The position numbers and the translations under genes are program-made. From Botrytis cinerea B05.10 (lineage: Eukaryota; Ascomycota; Leotiomycetes; Helotiales; Sclerotiniaceae), in assembly GCF_000143535.2 (NCBI RefSeq), contig NC_037310.1, positions 3,410,001 through 3,474,000 on the forward strand: a DNA stretch of 64,000 bases, in the 5' to 3' direction. Of this stretch, positions 11,246-23,930 are shown piece after piece. Each line of letters starts with the position of its first letter. Positions within the stretch are counted from its first letter, which is position 1. The notes below the pieces were generated by a model. That model did no database searches, was not told the origin of the DNA, and saw only the letters and a list, made by a program, of their open reading frames with translations.

Positions 11246-12486
11246 ATGTCGAAAACAGTTGTTGTTAAGTCACCAGCGGAATTCAGTAATTTACTGAAAA
11301 CCTCTAAGATTGTTGTGACAGATTGTAAGCTACCCCGCCGAAAGCCCCTCCATTATCTGGAATACTGCTATGAATCGGTATGGATCTCACTAATGCTTTA
11401 TTCTTTCTACAGTTTACGCGGATTGGTGCGGACCATGTAAGGCTATTGCGCCTATGTACGAGCAGCTTTCTGCGCAGCTATCACGTCCAAACAAGATTAC
11501 ATTCACCAAGGTCAATGTTGACAACCAGACCGAGATTGCGTCCACCTATGGTATCACTGCGTATGTTTTCCCTGTATAGCACATTGCTGGACAAGTGGAT
11601 GGAGTGGATAGTCCGAGATATATATACGAAGCCTCTGCTAATACAACTTTAACAGCATGCCAACTTTCATGATATTCAAGGGGGGCAAGCAAGTCGAGAA
11701 AGTCCAAGGTGCCGATCCAAAGAAGCTACAAGATATTGCAAGGAAGTTGGCTGCAGAGGCAGATGATTCAGGCGATTCTTCATCTGGATTCGCAAGTGGT
11801 TCTGGTTCTGGCGATTGGCGTGCAGGAGCTCTTCCAAGAGGCTACAGCGATGTGACAGACCAGGTTGATGTCAAGGGTCTAGAACTGTTGAACGCCGACA
11901 GTGAATTCGGAAGTGTGCGGACATTAGTTGATACAAGCAAGCCCAGTGCCTTGTCGAATGGAAAGGCAGTAGATTCAAAGGCTAAGGACTGGGTTGTCAG
12001 TGACACTGATGAGCAGCTCATGTTGTTTATGCCATTCCAATCTACGTTGAAAGTTCATAGTGTTCAGGTAAGAGGCGTCAATCATCTGCGCAAATTTCTG
12101 AAGTATATTGAGGCTAAACTCTTGTTCCACAGATCACCTCTTTACCTTCAGCATCCAATGACGAGGATGGTGATGATGAAGAGCCAATGCGACCAAAAAC
12201 CATCAAGATCTACACAAACCGGGCTCACACAGTTGGCTTTGACGAGGCTGAAAGTCTTCCTGAGACACAAACCATCACACTGGAAGCCAAGGACTGGGAT
12301 TCAACTGGCACTGCTACATTATCGCTCCGCTTTGTCAAGTTCCAGAATGTTACAAGCTTGGTATTCTTCATTGTAGATGGTGATGGAGATAGCGAGAAGG
12401 TACGCATTGATCGGGTTAGACTTATTGGGGAGACTGGTGAAAAGCGCGACCCAGGAAAGTTGGAGAAGATTGACCATGACCATTAA
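11246..12486 (+). CDS. Thioredoxin-PITH protein (TXNL1-like)
   Basis: Four exons, 11246-11324, 11413-11560, 11656-12067 and 12133-12486, give 330 aa. Residues 1-105 form a thioredoxin domain with a complete WCGPC active site (Cys32 and Cys35), VNVDNQ and a cis-proline in AMPTFMIF (Pro78). A Ser/Gly-rich linker follows at about 115-140. Residues about 145-325 are a PITH domain (LMLFMPFQSTLKVHSV, IKIYTNRAHTVGFDEAES, LSLRFVKFQNVTSL, FFIVDGDGDSE), the proteasome-interacting thioredoxin domain that binds the 26S proteasome lid. The protein is cytosolic and thought to link redox state to proteasome function. Length and domain order match the eukaryotic TXNL1 family. Both redox cysteines are intact, so it should be active. 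Confidence 0.95.
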
Positions 12487-14515
12487 AGACGATGAGGTAT
12501 GATTTGTTTACAATGTTGAGCGGTATAGTTATATGACGATAGGCATGGGATGGCGTTAACAGATGTGCCTTCTGAGGTGCTTTTGTGCATGGCATTTGAG
12601 GAGCATGAATTATGAATCAGCATGATGAAGATATCCCTTTTGTGCGAAAGCAGTCTTCACGTTGACATCGATGATAAGTGTGACTGTAATAATTTGAATT
12701 GAAACACTAATAAACTAGAATCTATATCTGAAAGAAAATGACCACAAACCAAATCTGCCCGAATCTAGTAGCAAAATTCTAGCTTGACTGGCGCGCGCAA
12801 GTGCAGCGCATCTTCGAATGCCACCCAGGCGATTGTAACCTTCCGACAATATTCCCGCAGTCCCTCGGATCTGCTTACAGTCCAACAACCAAAGCGGTAT
12901 TAAAGTAATGAATGTCCGAACTCTCTCCACCCTCTCACCCACCAACCGTTATCCGTTGGGCCCTTTCAGACAAACCGACGAACACAGCCTGAATTCTCGA
13001 CGAAAAGTTTCGAATTCGCGGAAAGAGGTTAAAGAGAAAGCAGCGGTTGCAATTGGGATCGATCTATGGTACCATTGACACTCGTTAACATCATGGCGAG
13101 CAGATGCGCGAAAAACACGAGGTACCAAGCCGCACTTAAAAAATAAGTTGAAGAAAAAAGATTTTTGGATGTGCGAGGAAATTTTCTTATATTTCAAAAA
13201 CTTTGGCGGGTCGGAGCTAGTTGAAAGGCTAGGCTGGATAAAGATTAGTAAGATTTAGATGATGTCTTGGTGCCTTAGGTCTTCAATGGTGCAGAAAGTG
13301 AGTATCACGTGAGGCTTAACTCTGGCTTAATTCTCCGAGTCTAAAAGTCTGGACCTGGTCAACCAAAACTCTGTTCGCGAGAAGACCACCACAATGGCAC
13401 ACACAGCAATATTGAACACGTTTAACATCGAAAACGGTGAATATCTAGATATTTAGGTTCTAGTGTTTGATGTTTATGAGTTAGTTGACCCATATATCTG
13501 TCGTTTATCGATTTTCCTTGAAAATTGATTAGGCATCTAATCCTCATTAACAAGGCCCCTCGATACTTTCAGATCTTGTGGACTAGGTGGACTAGGTCCT
13601 TCTGGTGTAGCTAGTTTAGTGTACTCGCAACATCTTGTGTCACTAGTGTACAAAGTTAATTTCTATGCATCATAATCTTGCAGACTGTATTTCACTTCTT
13701 CGGCCAGCCTGAGTATAATGGAGACAGATCCTGAAGCAATCAAAAGCAGCTCTACAATAGCTTCTTATCATTATGGGCTGTGCGGATGCCCCGCATGTTC
13801 TCTGTGAGAAAAATCGATGCTTGGGCCACATCATCATCAGATCTTCTCTCCGAGCCCCAAGTGGATAATCAACAGTCAACTAACTACGTTTTATTGATCT
13901 TGGCTAGAACGGGTCTAATATGCGATTTCTATTTGGATCTAGAGAGGGTTTCGTCCTTAAAAAATTATCAAGCTCGTAGTTCGATGACCTACTTGCGCAC
14001 GGAGGGTACAGTAGTCAACATGACAGAAGCCCGGTCTTCCCAATCATCGCTTTACATTGGTGTAAGTGCCGTTTTGCTAAACTATACCTTCTTTATGATA
14101 ATGATGTGCATGATGGGCATGATGGGCATGATGGGCATGATGGGTGACCCTAGCCTTACCCCATATTCCGGAAATCAGAGGATTTCACACCACCTTCACT
14201 ATTGTTTGAACCCAAAGCGACTATCTGGTTTCCCACCTCCTCCACAACTTTCGAATCTTGGCATTAGCAGCGACTAGCGTGAGTCGACACCTGCACCTGC
14301 ATATAAATTGCAGTTTCCAAAAATATCTGTTCTAGAAAGGGCAGCCAGCTAGTTACCACTTTGTCTGGGCATCTTAAGGCAGGCTTGAATCCTTTCTAAG
14401 TCACGACAAATAACCGAGTGATTCTAGGTCATATCTCCCGCAATAAAACTGCAAAACAACAACATTTGATGCTCAGTACACTGCACTTGAGTGCCGACCG
14501 TTCTCCCTCGATTCG
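12487..14515. other. Spacer with no supportable gene
   Basis: About 2 kb. ORFs here are short and without recognisable features. An ATG in a very good context at 13394 opens only 20 codons before a stop and could at most be the first exon of an unrecognised or decayed gene. A 9-bp tandem repeat lies at 14107-14143. The last 100 bp should include the 5' UTR of the Zn2Cys6 factor. Confidence 0.5.
14107..14143. repeat. 9-bp tandem repeat (ATGATGGGC)
   Basis: Four head-to-tail copies of ATGATGGGC, the last diverging. Because the unit is a multiple of three, it makes a Met-Gly-rich stretch in one reading frame, but no gene is supported there. Confidence 0.9.
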
Positions 14516-17357
14516 ATGGCCGATCGACCTCTTAGTCCACTCAGGTCTGCATTGCCAGTTCATGTAGACCCACCCAATCACCCCGACCCTCATGCAGGTT
14601 CTTTACAGAGCAAACCTGCCAGAACCAATCCGCGCCCGCGTTCAAGAAAAGGTTGCTTGTATGTATTTCGTCCATCCGAATTTCTCACACCAACTAATTC
14701 AAGTGTAGGAAATGTAGAGATCGTAGTTCGTATTCTACCACATCCCTCCAAGCTTTTCATACTATGACTGCGGCTAATACTTTTCATTGCATAGAGGTTA
14801 AGTGTGACGAAGAAAAGCCCACATGTGGAGTTAGTAGCTATTCTGCTGGTGATCATGGATCATATTACTGATGTATATTTAGTCATGTAAACGTTTAAAC
14901 CATGATTGGTACAACTGTTACTCCTCTTCGTGCGTAAATGGATGACTAACCAGCACAGTGAATGGAAACGATCAATCGTTATCAAGGATGAAACAAGCCA
15001 TATCATACACCGTGAGACAGCAGTTTCTTTTAACAGCTGCTTGGTCTGGAATCGTATGTTGAACGGAACTACCTTATTCTCAAAAGTCCTATTATTGACG
15101 TCTTTAGCATCCGCTTCCGTGATGCCTACGGAAAGCAATCAACCAAAGGAACGAGACACATTACCACCCTTTCACGAATTGTCAAGCGAAGCGCTACGTG
15201 AGAAGAAGGCTTCATATTATAACCCGGGAACTTTTGCTTTAATTACTCTTCCGGAATATTATGCCTTACCAGATGACTTGACCAGCAGCTCACACCCGAA
15301 AATCTTTGGCACGAACAGACATTCTTCCGCTCAGCAAGACCATTCAACCTTTCCAAATTACGTTATCCCGACTAAATTTGGAAATTATTCGGTTAATCAT
15401 AAGCAGTCAGAACATCCAGACTCCAGAAAAGACAACTTTGCAAGCGCCTCATCTCCCAGTGAGCTACCCGCTACGCTTGTAGGTAGAGAGAAGGACTCTT
15501 ATCTCCTGGAGTATTATCGGAATGTACTGGCGCGTCAGATATACTGGCTGGCTGAGCAAGTTTCGGGGCCAGATATATTTGAAACTTGTTCAGCAAATTA
15601 TCCTCCTGTAAGTGAAAATTAAGTCATCAACCTAGAAACTTACTTACAGAGAAGTTGTATCTTGCAATACTTGCTTTATCTTCCTTAAGTCTATCTAAAT
15701 TGAACCAGACTCCTTTTGTACACGCTTTGTGAGTAATCCTTGTTATCATCCTGAGAATGCGCAAACCAAATTGACAAATTCGATAATTGACATTGAGAGC
15801 TGATATTAACGCAAGAAAACGGTACGATATGGTCATTACCGCGTTGTTAAGTTCATTGAAAAATGAAGATTCGGCCCATTGTGATGGGAGGTTGTTCACG
15901 CACTATTTACTTTTACTATTCGAGGTAAGTCAAGAGAAGTACTTCGTATTCGAGGCAGAATCATAATTGATGTCTTTTACCCTTTGGCAAATACACCTAT
16001 TAACGAATGGTACAAAGGTCGCTGCGACCGGAAATCATGAACTCAACATGTGGGAACATCATTCCTCTCAAATAATACATATTCTTCAGCTTCGGCAGCA
16101 AGTTCGTGGCAAAGAACCATATGGATTCATTATTGTTGTGAGTGCGAATGTTCTTCCTTTGATTCCCGATTTCAAACCCCTGCCTTGTTCTTCAGCACCT
16201 CTCTTTCAAGATATTTAATATTTTGGGTTGGCAAATTTGACATCAGCTTCCAACGATGGAAAGCAGAACAATATTGGAAGCGGACTTTGAACCTCAAACC
16301 ATTCGAAATTTTATTTGTACTTGAACATTGAGAATTTCTGAGTGTCGGGCTGCAGTGCGTACCATTGGAAACTTGCCCCTTTCTACTTCCTAAGAAAGCA
16401 GTTACTCTCCATCTAGTTCTATTTGCCTTCAGAACAGACAATTACTGATTACCGATATTGTAGTATATCTTCTATGTTGACTTGTACGCACTTTTGACCA
16501 CCACTGGCACAGGGTCTTTCAGCAAAACCGTCATTGAGCAAAACATGTTGCCGGCTCCAGAAGACGCTTTGACAAACCGATTGCTCAACATGACTTTTAT
16601 ACCGAAGGAATCTCTTCAGATGCCTGATTTGCTTAGGATGAATCGAGAGCTAGCTTTGATTGCCCTTGAAATGGCGCGAATGGGACGAAGATTCAGGTCT
16701 GAAGAGAGAGATTTCTCAATGGCAAGACTCGAAGTGAAAATAGATCAATACAAACCCATGAAAGATTTGCAGGAACTTCTGATGAAATTCCGTGTCACTT
16801 GGTCTACATTTCTAGAGACGAAGACACCAAAAGCGAGCTGGCTTCACGAATTTGCAGAACTTCCAAGCGGGCTATTTACTTGTAGAACACATGTTAGTTT
16901 TCCCAGGATAATGCAGAAGAAAGACTACTGACAGACTTAGGCAAACTTATTTTATCGAGCTTGCAAAATCTACTGCCACACAAGTATGTATCAAGGCCAA
17001 TCATTGATACGAACAGCAGAAGTGGAAGAAGAACTTTCTTCATGTGCCAGAGAGATAGTTCTGATAACCAAGATGATGATGGATTTAGGGTGTCTTAGGT
17101 CTAGATACGTGGTATTCCCAATTTTCATGGCAGGTATAGTATCTCAGGTGAAGAAAGAGAAACAAATTGCTCTAGATGCTCTTTTCAGACTGGAAGAGAC
17201 AAGCATTGGTTTAAATACAAGAATCACGAGAGAGTTCCTAGCATCGATCATCGAGAAACAGAACATTGCGATTGCTGAGACGGGAAACCAATTGCGTGTC
17301 AGTTGGTTTGAAGAAATGCAAGCAAGTGGAAAACAATTAGTACTGATGGGCTTGTAA
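14516..17357 (+). CDS. Zn2Cys6 (Gal4-type) transcription factor, many introns
   Basis: The DNA-binding cluster is split over four exons: 14516-14658, 14709-14725 (17 bp), 14795-14829 and 14883-14929. Spliced, it reads GCLKCRDRKVKCDEEKPTC, then GSCKRL...WYNC, with the six cysteines spaced CX2CX6CX6CX2CX9C, a canonical binuclear zinc cluster preceded by basic PRPRSRK. Following likely exons are 15037-15607, about 15652-15728 and 15798-15924. They carry the start of a fungal_trans_2-like regulatory domain (YYRNVLARQIYWLAEQVSG, LYLAILALSSLSLS). Later pieces with TF-like sequence are near 16050-16320 (RWKAEQYWKRTLNLKPFE) and 16986-17357 (RYVVFPIFMAGIVS), ending at 17355-17357. Exons in 15.95-17.0 kb could not be settled by eye, and a pseudogene or frame break there is possible. 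Target genes are unknown. Confidence 0.75.
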
Positions 17358-18583
17358 GATTATCGAGGGCATATGGTTTTTATGGTGTTGCTCGCTTACT
17401 GCAATGGAGCAACATGAAACGGGGTCAAAAATAGATTGGAATAAGCACATGGCCTTGTGTAATTCTGGTCATTCTGGTGGTTCTAGAATATTGGTTGCAG
17501 GGTTAGAACTAGACCAGATAGATTATCCCTGATGGGAATATTATAGTAATGGTAATTATTAATACTGAAAAATTCATATTACATCAACATGATTGCAATG
17601 TTTTTTTGTACACGTTGTTTCAGAGCCGGCATGTCTAACAATTGGAACACAGATACAAGAGGGAAATCTCTCCCTCCCAATATCATTGCACATTCGAATA
17701 TTCGAAACGAGCACAGCAATTTGGGTGTTCTCATTAACTTCAGCTCTGAGTATTTCATGTTTATGAAGCTCAAAGACCAGAGTTGATCGATCATTCCCTT
17801 CTCATTGGGGTGCATATTGTATACGTTGTTTTTAGAGCTTCTGTACTTGCGAGTGGGAGTAGAAATGCAGATAGTTACAAATGCACCCACCCCCCTTTAA
17901 TGCTTTGTAGTCTTCCTGATTCATACATAAAATCGCTTTTATACTCCCATATAGTATTATATAATTTTAATATTTGTATAGAAAAAACACCGCCTTTATA
18001 GTATGCAAAGACTTATGATACATGGGAATCTTCATACAACAATTTTCTCACAAGCTCTCTAGCACTATACAAGTTATTTCTACACCTCCCAATTGGGTAA
18101 CATTGTCGAAAACTGCATTCACAATTTGAGCCTTATTTTCACAAGGCTGCAACGATCCGGAGCACAAGCCTTCATGTGTTGTATGATTGGTTAATACTGC
18201 CCCGCCGCCTTATGTTATCAGGTTGCAGAGGGGTGACGATTTCGGATAGTATCAATATCCACATCTCGATGAAACAACATTTATTAACTCATTTGTACAA
18301 AAGAAGGTCTAGGTTGAATCAGTATAAGTCACCACCACTTGTTCACCTGCAAAACCGAACCGTATGAACTGGACACACCATTTCTAGTCATCTTCGCAAC
18401 CTTACGATTCACGAAACTCAGCTGTTCCTCTAATTATCATACTTTCAACCTCTAGTTTTCAACCGCGAAGCTTTCTAGTCAACCTAAATCCAACATCTTT
18501 CTGTCATTCCAAATCACCATACCCTTCCTCATCGCACATACAAACACGAATTCAGCCAACCATTCTTCGACCGATCATTCATC
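17358..18583. other. Spacer upstream of the UBX-domain gene
   Basis: About 1.2 kb, AT-rich, with no gene seen. The final 200 bp are pyrimidine- and A-rich (TTCATCATGG context at the start codon) and look like a promoter and 5' UTR. Confidence 0.5.
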
Positions 18584-20266
18584 ATGGATGACCCCGTCGA
18601 AGCTTTTACGTCCATTACAGGGCAATCGGAGGCTGTGGCAAGAGTGTATCTTGGAATGACCGAAAACAATTATGAACAAGCGATAGGATTATTCTTCGAA
18701 GCGCCAGAACTTGCAAGCCAAAATGCCGCTTCTCAACAAGCGCCGCCACAAATACCTACTTCTACCAGACCAGAAAGATCTACAAACCGCGCCCAGCAAA
18801 ATGCATCTGGGGTAGTCAATTTGGATTCCGATGACGACATGGAAGTGGATGACGATAACAGTGATGGAGACTCTGAAACTGCAACAGCTGCCGCTATTGC
18901 ACGCGCTGCAGAAGTTGAGGACGATGCGGCTATGGCGCGGAGAATGCAAGAAGAGCTTTACAGCGGTGGAGATGCAAGTGGCGGATTCGATGCAGAAGGC
19001 GTGAGAGCACCTATTGCGAGAACAACGGAGACGCTTGTAGGTGGTCCAGGAGGTTGGGATGGAGATGACAATCTGCACAGCGAAGTCATGGAGCAAATGA
19101 GACTCCGAGCTCAAAGACAAACTAGGGCAGCTGGCGGTGGAGGCTCAGGTGAGGACAATCATTAAAAAAAAATCTGCACTTATACTGAACCAGCTCGCAT
19201 AGGAAATTCAAGCGGACGAGCTGCTCCATCGATTTGGGACCAGGAAAACGAAGATACAGCACGAGCGGTTGCAGGAGCAGAAGGAACTAGTAAGAGCGCC
19301 CGTCTTGCAGAGCTCTTCAGGCCACCATTCGACCTCATGTACAAATTGCCTTGGGATTCTGCTCGCGACGAGGGAAAAGAAAATGGAAAGTGGGTATTAG
19401 TCAACATTCAAGATAACTCCATCTTCGACTGCCAGTCATTGAATCGTGACATATGGAAGGACCCTGGAGTTAGAGATGTTGTGAAGGAGAATTTCATATT
19501 CATGCAGTATTCCAAGGACGATCCACGGGGCAACCAATATATTCAATATTACTTTCCCCAGAAGGATAGCGAGGCTGCATATCCTCATATTGCGATCGTT
19601 GACCCAAGAACTGGAGAGCAAGTAAAGGTTTGGTCAGGGCCCCCAGTACCAAAGCCTGCAGAATTTCTCATGCAACTGGTTGAGTTCCTTGATCGATACA
19701 GTCTCGATCTGTCCAAGAAAAATCCCGTCGCAAGACGAAAGCAAGAGAAGTCAAGTGTGGTAGACGTCAATAAACTCACTGAAGAGGAGATGCTTAACCT
19801 AGCGATGCAAAATAGTCTCGCAAATAACGGAACAACGGGTCCTAAAGCTGATGATCCAGATGACCTCACAAAGAGTTTTGGAGATGTTAGTAAAGGGAAG
19901 GGTAAGGAAACTTCAGAAGAGAGCCCAGAGATAGCTGAGCCTTCTCAAAACAGTTCCAGTGCAGAAGCCTCTCCTTTCTCTCAGATTGCTTCTGACAGAC
20001 CGCACACTGAGCCTGATGGCCCCCCTTCACAAAGCACGCGCATTCAGTTCAGACACGCCAATGGTCGTGTTGTCCACAGGTTTAGGCTCGACGATACAGT
20101 ACGTCGTATTTACGAATGGCTAAAGTCGGATCCACTGGAAGGAAAAGCAGATGTTCCGTTTGAGCTCAGAAGTGCGGGGAAAGATTTGATAGATTCTTTG
20201 GACGAAACTGTCAAGGTTGCGGGACTCAATAATGGGACTGTGATGGTGGAATTCATCGAGGAGTAA
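18584..20266 (+). CDS. UBA-UAS-UBX protein (Ubx5/UBXN7-like p97/Cdc48 cofactor)
   Basis: Two exons, 18584-19148 and 19194-20266, separated by a 45-bp intron (GTGAGG...CCAG), give 545 aa. Residues 1-45 are a UBA-like domain (FTSITGQSEAVARVYLGMTENNYEQAIGLFF). An acidic segment with a UIM-like stretch (AAMARRMQEELY, about 112-124) follows. A thioredoxin-fold UAS domain spans about 230-360 (PFDLMYKLPWDSARDEGKENGKWVLVNIQD... split here; IWKDPGVRDVV; GPPVPKPAEFLMQLVEFLDR). The C-terminal 75 residues are a UBX domain (IQFRHANGRVVHRFRLDDTV, then NNGTVMVEFIEE). This is the Ubx5/UBXN7 plan: it recruits Cdc48/p97 to ubiquitinated substrates and to neddylated cullin ligases. All three domains look intact. 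Confidence 0.95.
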
Positions 20267-21624
20267 ATGTTTTGAGAGGTTTGGCGATCGTTGATACCAG
20301 AGAGATTGCTCGCATCGCAGGTCGAGATAATAATGAGCTATTCACACCGTGCACGGGGGAAATACGCTCACTCTCCTGAAGTTGCTGATTTATTATTTCT
20401 AATAAAGAGAATTACATAGGGAGGGTCCCTTTTCTTACTTCGGCACTTCATCGTTGTACATAGACGGGACTTTCCAGCAATGCAAGGAAAATCGGGTTCC
20501 TGGGCTATAGATTTATGGGAATGAGAAACGAGAATATCATGATATGAAGATGCTTTTATTGGCACGATAGTAGTGACACTGCTATGAAGTTCTAGATGCT
20601 TGAATTATTAGATTGATATAAGTCTTTGGTGTTGCTTGAGTGACGTTTATGACATACAGTAGTAGCCGCCGGGGGCCACACGCTACGCTTTTTAACCCCT
20701 GAAATTATTGACGTTTGGCGAAGTGGGCGAGTTGAGCTCTTGGGTTTCAGCCAATTGGTTGAATGAGGTGGTTGGCTGGTAGACAAGATGCATGAAATGA
20801 CAACAAAGACCGGCTATTTCATGAACATAATAAGCAATAATGTGTTTGTTCTTCTGGGATTTCGATTCGTTCCTGATTTCTTTAATCTCCAACCTGGGAT
20901 TGCATAAGAGAAGAGTCATAAATATTATTAAATCAATAAAAAAACAAATTTGTTGACTAGGTCCATTCGTTCCTCGACAGCCAATGCATGCCTAGGTACC
21001 TTCCCCAGATTGATGAAACAATACCCATCCATCCATACTTGCTATCTATCTATCCCGCGTCCACCTCTATTCGTGCATGCCGCTTCCCATAAGTTGCATT
21101 CCTCTAGATAGCTAGCTCGAGTTGCTACTTCTCGTCGGTTTCTACACAATCGTTTTCTTACCCCTTTGCGAAAAGAAAGGTTTACGTTTACAATATTTAC
21201 GATTCTAAACACCACGACAGGCTTCGACATTCAATCTCTTTCTTCTCTATTTGATATAGTGATACACACCCTCGGTAGCTGTTGACCCCACCATACCATA
21301 CCGTACACCGCGTTCACAGGCCCAGATCGCGATCCCCTTGTCCCTCTGCAGAAAAAAGGAAGAGACGGAACCAACAACCCTTCTCCCGGCTGTTCGTATA
21401 TGAGACGATAAGTTATAACAAAGTAAAACTGATTGTGCCGGATATCTTGGACGATAGGCCAAATCAATTCACTACTACGGCCCTTTCCTGGGTTTGGAGA
21501 GCGGCGAAATATCAGCGGGGTGCTCCCAGTAAAACGCGGACAACAAACCGACAACACAACCTGACATCAGCAGTGGTGCTATCTCATTTCTCTTTCCAGA
21601 TCAAATCGATTTTGATTTTGAGTG
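20267..21624. other. Spacer / promoter and 5' leader of the Ste20-type kinase
   Basis: About 1.36 kb without a gene. The part from about 20990 is CT-rich with CTATC repeats, as usual for fungal promoters, and the kinase ATG at 21625 lies at the end of a run containing TCAAATCGATTTTG. Confidence 0.5.
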
Positions 21625-23930
21625 ATGGCGCATGAGATGAGTGGTGTTGTAGATCCTGAGACTTTGTATACAAAGCAGAATTGCATCGGTATGTCTGCGT
21701 ACACTTTCATCACTCCGTACAAAGGCTCATTTTTATAGGTGGCGGCAGTTTTGGTAAAGTTTACAAAGGGTATGGTTCTTCCTTCTGCCAATTGCCAATC
21801 CAATCTCTCATATAAGTCATGTACTAATCTTCAACAGAGTTGACAAGCGCACCGGGCAGGCTGTAGCCATAAAAGTTATCGACGTTGAAAATGCCGAAGA
21901 TGAAGTCGAAGATATTATTCAAGAGATCTCTATCCTTTCCGAGTTACATTCCCCGTTCGTTACGCAATACTATGGATCATATCTTAGAGGTTCGGATCTT
22001 TGGATCGTTATGGAATTCTGCTCGGGTGGTAGTTGTGGTGACCTGATGAAGCCGGGTCTGATACAGGAGGAATACATTTCGATTATTATACGGGAACTTT
22101 TACTAGGCTTGGACTATCTACATGGGGATAAGAAGCTTCATAGAGATATCAAAGGTTTGCATGATTTCCAGTAGGGACTTAAGTTTAGATTCCAGAAGCT
22201 AACATCTGAGGACAGCTGCAAACGTTCTACTGGGCGCCAGTGGACAAGTTAAGCTCGCGGATTTCGGTGTTTCAGGCCAATTGTCTGCTACCATGACTAA
22301 GAAGAATACATTTGTTGGAACCCCATTCTGGATGGCCCCGGAAGTCATCAAACAATCTGGTTATGACCACAAGGCGGATATATGGTCTTTGGGAATTACA
22401 GCACTCGAGCTCGCCAATGGTGAACCTCCATACTCTGATATCCATCCAATGAAAGTTCTGTTCCTCATCCCTAAAAATGCGCCCCCAAAATTAGAAGGAA
22501 ATTTCACCAGGGCATTCAAAGACTTCGTCGAATTGTGCCTTCAACGAGACCCGAGAGAACGACCATCGGCTAGAGAATTGCTGAAACACCCCTTTGTTCG
22601 AAAAGCCAAGAAAACCTCATATTTGACGGAATTGATAGAGAGATACGAACGTTGGGCGGTACATCACAAGGGTGATGATGATGACTCGGACAATGAACGA
22701 GAAGAGGCTCCCCGACCCAAACCTATCGATGAAGACTTATGGGATTTTGGCACGGTCCGACCAGTTGGAGGAAGAGTAAATGGAAGGGTTGGGCTAAATA
22801 CTATGGGAGAGTCTGACACGAATGCAAGAGCATCAAGGTTATCGGAAGAGAATAATTATGCAGAGCGTCCGAGACAGCAATCGCCCTCGAAAATAAAAGA
22901 ACCAGGATATGTCTCGAGTATTGAAACTGTCAAAGCAACAAACTGCCCAGTAGATTCACAACCCAGGCAACCTTCTCCACAGAGACGGCCTGTTCCAAAT
23001 ATTCAGACTTCAATGTCTCCTACCAAGGTCCCTCTCCCACCATCACCAGAGAAATTCAGACCTCCAGGATTGGAGACACCTAGAACGGCCGCGAGCTACA
23101 TAAATAGACAAGTTACTGAGTCTCCTGATTATGATCGTACTTTGCAAGAACAACTTCAAAAAGATATGGGATTTCTGAAGCTCGGTGAGCCGTCTCCACC
23201 GCCATTGCGAATACCCCCCTCTACCGCCCCAATACCGATACAGTACACGAATCAAAACACGCCACCTTCAGCATTACCAAGGCCAAATACGCAACAGTCA
23301 TTGCCAAAACTTACCCCTATCAAACTACCTGAAATTCCTCCATTTCGCGGCAGCGGTCAGCCTCAACCACTACAGCAAAGGCTTCCAAATCAGGTACCCC
23401 CTGCAGAGCCTCGCAAACAGCAACAACAACAGCCGCTTCCATTACCTCCCAACCCTACAGGCCTTCAAAATATCAATCTACGCCAAACAGGTCAGCAGCC
23501 ATTACCTGCATTACCATCGAAAAAATTACGCAATACTCCTTCTCAAGAAAGCATTTCATCTCAATCTTCTAGAGCCCCATCATCTATGCCTTCACCTGCT
23601 CCTGCTAGTCCAACCGGAGATCTTGATGCCTTGAATGATGTGATCTTTCCTGCACTTGAAGAAGCACTCAAACGACGTCAGTATCGTTTACAACATGCTT
23701 TCCGCACGACTGGAGCCACTCCAAAGCAACAGAGGGCACAAGCTGCCCATGAAAAATTACGAAAATTAGTTTATAAGCTTGCACATGTGTGCAAGGAAAT
23801 CGACCATTGGGATAAACAAGAACCAGTGGGGATGGGGAAGGATGTAGATGTTTTCCTCGAGGGATTGCTGGAGGAAATTTTAGTCAGGGTCGAACCTGCT
23901 GATGAGGAAGATGTGGATATAAGACGATGA
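21625..23930 (+). CDS. Ste20-family protein kinase, GCK-III subfamily (MST/Sps1/Sid1-like)
   Basis: Four exons, 21625-21688, 21739-21769 (31 bp), 21838-22154 and 22216-23930, give 708 aa. The catalytic domain starts almost at the N-terminus: glycine loop [11 protein letters not shown] (about 22-32), VAIK with Lys44, catalytic HRDIKAANVLL (Asp135), DFG (Asp153) and the Ste20 signature [10 protein letters not shown]. All catalytic residues are present. After the kinase fold (to about residue 275) comes a long Pro/Gln/Ser-rich region with many SP and TP sites. A conserved-looking C-terminal helical segment follows ([19 protein letters not shown], about 600-625, and [17 protein letters not shown]). 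GCK-III kinases in filamentous fungi act in septation, the STRIPAK-linked septation network and polarity. The exact orthologue (SepL/Sid1 or KIN3/MST type) cannot be fixed without alignment. Confidence 0.92.

Noticed and set aside
13394..13453. Short ORF with an excellent start context (MAHTAILNTFNIENG...)
   Set aside because: It stops after about 20 codons and I could not connect it by plausible splicing to any downstream coding sequence; it may be the relic of a gene but cannot be supported.
13780..14277. 165-codon plus-strand ORF with Met-Gly repeats
   Set aside because: No domain; part is made by the ATGATGGGC tandem repeat, and the composition resembles non-coding spacer.
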